14,226 nucleotides of DNA from Cyanobacteria bacterium UBA5018 (GTDB taxonomy: Bacteria > Cyanobacteriota > Cyanobacteriia > PCC-6307 > Cyanobiaceae), in assembly GCA_002396505.1 (NCBI GenBank), contig DGYA01000129.1, forward strand, positions 10,526 to 24,751. The letters run 5' to 3'. The notes beneath the pieces are model-generated. The model did not search any database and had not been told where the DNA came from. It saw only the letters and a list, made by a program, of their open reading frames with translations. A program made the translations under genes and the position numbers. Below, one piece after another: positions 11,691 to 14,226 of this stretch. Within the stretch, counting starts at the first letter, position 1. Each line of letters begins with the position of its first letter.

Positions 11691-13123
11691 CGGGCCTCCT
11701 GGGCCAGCCTCAGCCCCGCCGCCTGCCAACGACTGGCCGGCGGGAAGAAATTGCGATAGGTGAGTCGTTCATGCCCCTCGGGGGTGAGGAAGCAACTGCC
11801 GCGTAACACCATCTGGGAACTCATGAACTTGCCGTTGTATTCCCCCACCGCCCCCGGGGCGGCGACGAAGCCTGGATAGGGCCGGTAGGGGCTGGAGGTC
11901 CACTGCCAAACCAGGCCAAAGGCCTGGGGCAGCTGGGGGGCCATCAGCTCCCACTCGGCCTCGCTGGGCAGCCGGGCCCCGGCCCAGCGGGCATAGGCGT
12001 CGGCCTCAAACCAGCTCAGGTGACGCACCGGCGCCTGGCCCCAGCGGGGCCGGCGGCCCGCCAGGGTGAATTCAGCTTCATCGCGCCAGTAGCGCGGGGC
12101 CTGCCAGCCCCGCTGCCGCATCAGCGCCCAGCCCTCGCTCAGCCACAGTTCCGGCCGCCGGTAGCCCCCCGCGGCGATGAAGGCCCCGTACTCGGCGTTG
12201 GTAACCAGCTGGGAGGCGATGGCGAAGGGTTCCAACCACTGGCGATGGCGGGGTGCCTCGTTGTCGAAATGGAAACCAGGGTCAGGATTACAGGCCAACT
12301 TCCCAGAGGCCAATTCCCCACCACCCAACTCCCCAAAGCCCAGTTCCACCAGGCCGCCGCCATGGCTCAGCCAAGCGGTTGAGCCCCTCGAGTCCTGGGC
12401 CGCCTGGAAGCGCAGTTCGGGTTCGTCGCCGTAGGCAGGCTCCAAGGGATTGCGGCTGAAAGCATCGAGCAGGTCCATCAGCAGCAATTCCTGGTGTTGC
12501 TGCTCGTGCTGCAAACCCAGTTCGATCAGCTCCAGCCAGGGGGCGGCGGCTGGAGCTGGTTGCTGGGCCAGGGCCGACAGCAGCTGCTGCAGCGCCAGAT
12601 CCACCCGGCCGCGCCAAGCGAGTACCTCGGCGATCGGCGGCCGGCTGAGCAGGCCCCGCTGGGGCCTGGGATGGCGGGGCCCCACGGCCTCGTAGTAGCT
12701 GTTGAACAGATAGGCCCAGCTGGCTGGTGCCGGCTCATAGCTACCCAGCAGGTGAGCAATGGCCGGTTGGCGCAGCAAAAACTGCTCGAAAAACCAGTTG
12801 GTGTGGCCGAGGTGCCACTTGGGCGGGCTGGCATCGGCCATGCCCTGGAGGCAGAGGTCCTCGGGCTCCAGGGGGGCGATCAGCTCCCCGGTGCGGCGGC
12901 GCACGGCCGCCAACCGCTGAGCGAGCTGGCTGCTGGCCGCAGCTTCCGGGCCGCCAGGGGCCCGGGAGCTATCCACCCGAGTGCCCTGGGGGCTTCCCAG
13001 CCCAGGGGCCTGGGGGCGATCCAACCCAGTGCCCTGGGGGATCTGGAGCAAATCGGCGGATTGGCTCAGCGGCGAAAACTCAGACATCGCTCTGGTGTCC
13101 AGGCGAGCCTGGTATTTCGACAT
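11687..13123 (-). CDS. egtB: Ergothioneine biosynthesis sulfoxide synthase EgtB
   Basis: EgtB is a non-haem iron enzyme that uses O2 to couple hercynine with a cysteine-type thiol, forming a sulfoxide. From the first ATG it has 478 residues. The N-terminal DinB-like domain supplies the iron ligands: a His in WHLGHTNWFFEQF (H107 the likely ligand) and the HX3HXE motif HEQQHQE (H206, H210). The C-terminal formylglycine-generating-enzyme-like domain runs from about FDNEAPRH (286) through RHLSWFEADAYARWAGARLP and VWQWTSSPY to LTYRNFFPP near the end. The start may instead be the second ATG (13085-13087). Two insertions look foreign to the fold: octapeptide repeats PQGTGLDR-PQAPGLGS-PQGTRVDS at 29-52 and an ELGGGELASGKLA stretch at 265-277. 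With no egtA or egtC here, direct use of cysteine is plausible but unproven. Confidence 0.93.
   Translation of the reverse strand: MSKYQARLDTRAMSEFSPLSQSADLLQIPQGTGLDRPQAPGLGSPQGTRVDSSRAPGGPEAAASSQLAQRLAAVRRRTGELIAPLEPEDLCLQGMADASPPKWHLGHTNWFFEQFLLRQPAIAHLLGSYEPAPASWAYLFNSYYEAVGPRHPRPQRGLLSRPPIAEVLAWRGRVDLALQQLLSALAQQPAPAAAPWLELIELGLQHEQQHQELLLMDLLDAFSRNPLEPAYGDEPELRFQAAQDSRGSTAWLSHGGGLVELGFGELGGGELASGKLACNPDPGFHFDNEAPRHRQWLEPFAIASQLVTNAEYGAFIAAGGYRRPELWLSEGWALMRQRGWQAPRYWRDEAEFTLAGRRPRWGQAPVRHLSWFEADAYARWAGARLPSEAEWELMAPQLPQAFGLVWQWTSSPYRPYPGFVAAPGAVGEYNGKFMSSQMVLRGSCFLTPEGHERLTYRNFFPPASRWQAAGLRLAQEAR
12305..12337 (-). repeat. In-frame short repeat inside egtB (ELGGGELASGKLA)
   Basis: The stretch codes for a run of G-E-L / S-G-K-L type units (residues about 265-277 of EgtB), with repeated CCCAACTCCCC-like cores on the plus strand. 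It lies in the loop between the DinB-like and FGE-like domains, where length variation is likely tolerated. Confidence 0.5.
12962..13039 (-). repeat. 24-bp in-frame repeats in the egtB 5' region
   Basis: On the plus strand the core GTGCCCTGGGGG appears at 12980 and 13029, with GGGCCTGGGGGC between them at about 24-bp spacing. It codes for three octapeptides (PQGTGLDR, PQAPGLGS, PQGTRVDS) and a fourth degenerate unit (SRAPGG) ahead of the iron-binding domain. The result is a disordered N-terminal extension. Confidence 0.7.
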
Positions 13124-13212
13124 ATGCAGCCATCAACGGCTCTCTTCAGCGGAGACATTAGGCAGCTTGCTTACGATTCGCCCACCGGACATCAACAGGG
13201 CAGGCCAAGGCG
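13124..13212. promoter_or_regulatory. Divergent intergenic region between egtB and the cysteine-synthase-like gene
   Basis: This 89-bp gap separates two diverging genes, so promoters for both must lie here or within the gene starts. TACGAT at 13172-13177 is a possible -10 for the rightward gene, but no matching -35 is seen. Two related sulfur genes sharing one short control region suggests co-regulation. If EgtB starts at the second ATG, the region is 125 bp. Confidence 0.4.
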
Positions 13213-14226
13213 ATGGGTGGCATCACGCAGGGTTTCGTCGGTGCCGTCGGCCACACCCCCCTCATCCGCCTCCACGCCCTCAGTGAGCTCACCGGCTGCG
13301 AAATTCTGGGCAAGGCGGAATTCATGAATCCCGGCGGCTCGGTGAAGGACCGCGCCGCCCTGGGAATTCTGTTGGAGGCGGAGCAGCAGGGCCTGCTCAA
13401 GCCCGGTGGCACGGTGGTGGAGGGCACAGCCGGCAACACGGGTATCGGCCTCACCCATCTCTGCAATGCCCGCGGCTACAGGGCGCTGATCGTGATTCCA
13501 GACACCCAGTCGGCCGAGAAGATCGGCCTGCTGCGCAGCCTGGGGGCCGAGGTGCGCAAGGTGCCAGCCGTGCCTTACCGGGATCCCAACAATTACGTAA
13601 AACTCTCCGGTCGCATCGCCGCCGAGACGCCCGGCTCCCTGTGGGCCAACCAATTCGACAACTTGGCCAATCGCCGCGCCCACTACAACACCACCGCCCC
13701 GGAGATCTGGCGGCAGACCGAGGGCCGGGTGGATGCCTGGGTGTCGGCCACCGGTACCGGCGGCACCTACGCCGGCGTGGCGATGTATCTAAAGCAGCAA
13801 AACCCCGCCGTGCGCTGCGTGCTGGCCGATCCCTGCGGCAGCTCCCTCTACGGCTGGGTCAAGACCGGCGTCCTCAGCGCTGAGGGCAGCTCGATCACCG
13901 AGGGCATTGGCAACAGCCGGGTTACGGCCAACCTGGAAGGCGCTCCCATCGATGACGCCGTGCGGATCGACGACCAGTCGGCCCTGGACACCATCTACCA
14001 GCTGCTCTGGCAGGAGGGCCTGTTCCTGGGTGGTTCGGTGGGTATCAACGTGGCGGCCGCGGTGGAGACGGCCCGGCGCCTCGGTCCTGGCCACACGATC
14101 GTCACCGTTTTGTGCGATAGCGGCGATCGCTACCGCTCGCGCCTCTATGACGCCGACTGGCTTGGCCAGAAGGGCCTCCACCAACCCGAGCGCCTGGGCC
14201 AGAGCCAGGGCCAGGGCCAGGGCCAG
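13213..14226 (+). CDS. Cysteine synthase-like PLP enzyme (fold type II), 3' end outside window
   Basis: The frame is open from ATG 13213 to the window end (338 codons, no stop seen). It is an O-acetylserine sulfhydrylase/cystathionine-beta-synthase family enzyme; in the usual case it makes cysteine from O-acetylserine and sulfide. PLP Lys45 lies in NPGGSVKDRAA, the substrate loop is GTAGNTG (71-77), the phosphate-binding loop is TGTGGT (180-185), and the C-terminal PLP N1 contact is in CDSGDRYRSRLY. Compared with classical CysK (TSGNTG and PSFGERY) the loop has Ala for Ser and the end differs, placing it in a separate clade. It ends in a G-Q repeat tail at the window edge. Divergent pairing with egtB suggests cysteine supply for, or a special PLP step in, ergothioneine synthesis. 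Either is inference. Confidence 0.88.
   Translation, partial: MGGITQGFVGAVGHTPLIRLHALSELTGCEILGKAEFMNPGGSVKDRAALGILLEAEQQGLLKPGGTVVEGTAGNTGIGLTHLCNARGYRALIVIPDTQSAEKIGLLRSLGAEVRKVPAVPYRDPNNYVKLSGRIAAETPGSLWANQFDNLANRRAHYNTTAPEIWRQTEGRVDAWVSATGTGGTYAGVAMYLKQQNPAVRCVLADPCGSSLYGWVKTGVLSAEGSSITEGIGNSRVTANLEGAPIDDAVRIDDQSALDTIYQLLWQEGLFLGGSVGINVAAAVETARRLGPGHTIVTVLCDSGDRYRSRLYDADWLGQKGLHQPERLGQSQGQGQGQ
14191..14226 (+). repeat. GGCCAG hexamer repeat at the end of the cysteine-synthase-like gene
   Basis: CTGGGCCAGAGCCAG followed by GGCCAG copies runs to the window edge and encodes a G-Q tail (LGQSQGQGQGQ). It begins right after the conserved end of the enzyme and is truncated by the window, so its full length is unknown. 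Confidence 0.75.

Noticed and set aside
1..14226. tRNA, rRNA or known small RNA genes
   Set aside because: No T-loop-like GGTTCGAATCC segments, no cloverleaf pairing and no rRNA motifs were seen on either strand.

Overview
The window is a high-GC chromosomal segment from a picocyanobacterium of the Synechococcus/Cyanobium type. The evidence is the gene content: an mreBCD cluster beside ssb and ahcY, an RpaB-like response regulator next to lysS, and an egtB-egtD cluster carrying two small accessory genes that I know only from cyanobacteria. The high GC and the many short degenerate repeats suggest a freshwater or brackish Cyanobium-like lineage rather than low-GC Prochlorococcus. This placement is inference from gene content; no marker gene fixes the species.

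Layout. Positions 1-367 hold the 3' end of ahcY (+). A convergent spacer (368-731) carries a strong hairpin and a MITE-like inverted repeat, and is followed by ssb (732-1127, -). A 514-bp divergent spacer full of 15-bp-periodic repeats leads to a tight + strand operon: mreB (GTG start), mreC, mreD and an orphan solute-binding lipoprotein (1642-5332). A second repeat-rich spacer (5333-5760) precedes an OmpR-family response regulator, lysS and an 87-residue conserved-looking small protein (5761-8597, +). Next, on the - strand, is a vapBC-type toxin-antitoxin pair (8787-9478), then a spacer with an exact 20-bp-period tandem array (9721-9910). Upstream of that is the four-gene - strand ergothioneine cluster egtB-egtD-small protein-coiled-coil protein (13123 down to 9947). 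A cysteine-synthase-like gene (13213 to the window end) diverges from egtB.

How the genes work together. MreBCD and the lipoprotein sit in one transcript for cell-shape and envelope functions. EgtD trimethylates histidine to hercynine, and EgtB joins hercynine to a cysteine-containing thiol through a sulfoxide. The divergent cysteine-synthase-like enzyme could supply cysteine or do a specialised PLP step. The lyase that finishes ergothioneine (EgtE) is not in the window. The two accessory proteins overlap or nearly abut egtD and have no known biochemical role.

The least expected signal is structural. Short degenerate tandem repeats (about 10 to 28 bp) occur in every long spacer, next to or across the stop codons of ahcY, the solute-binding protein, lysS and vapC. 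They also occur inside coding sequence as linkers: a pentapeptide in the lipoprotein, an octapeptide in EgtB and an MTP triplication at the EgtD start. This looks like one genome-wide repeat-generating process acting at gene margins and disordered linkers.
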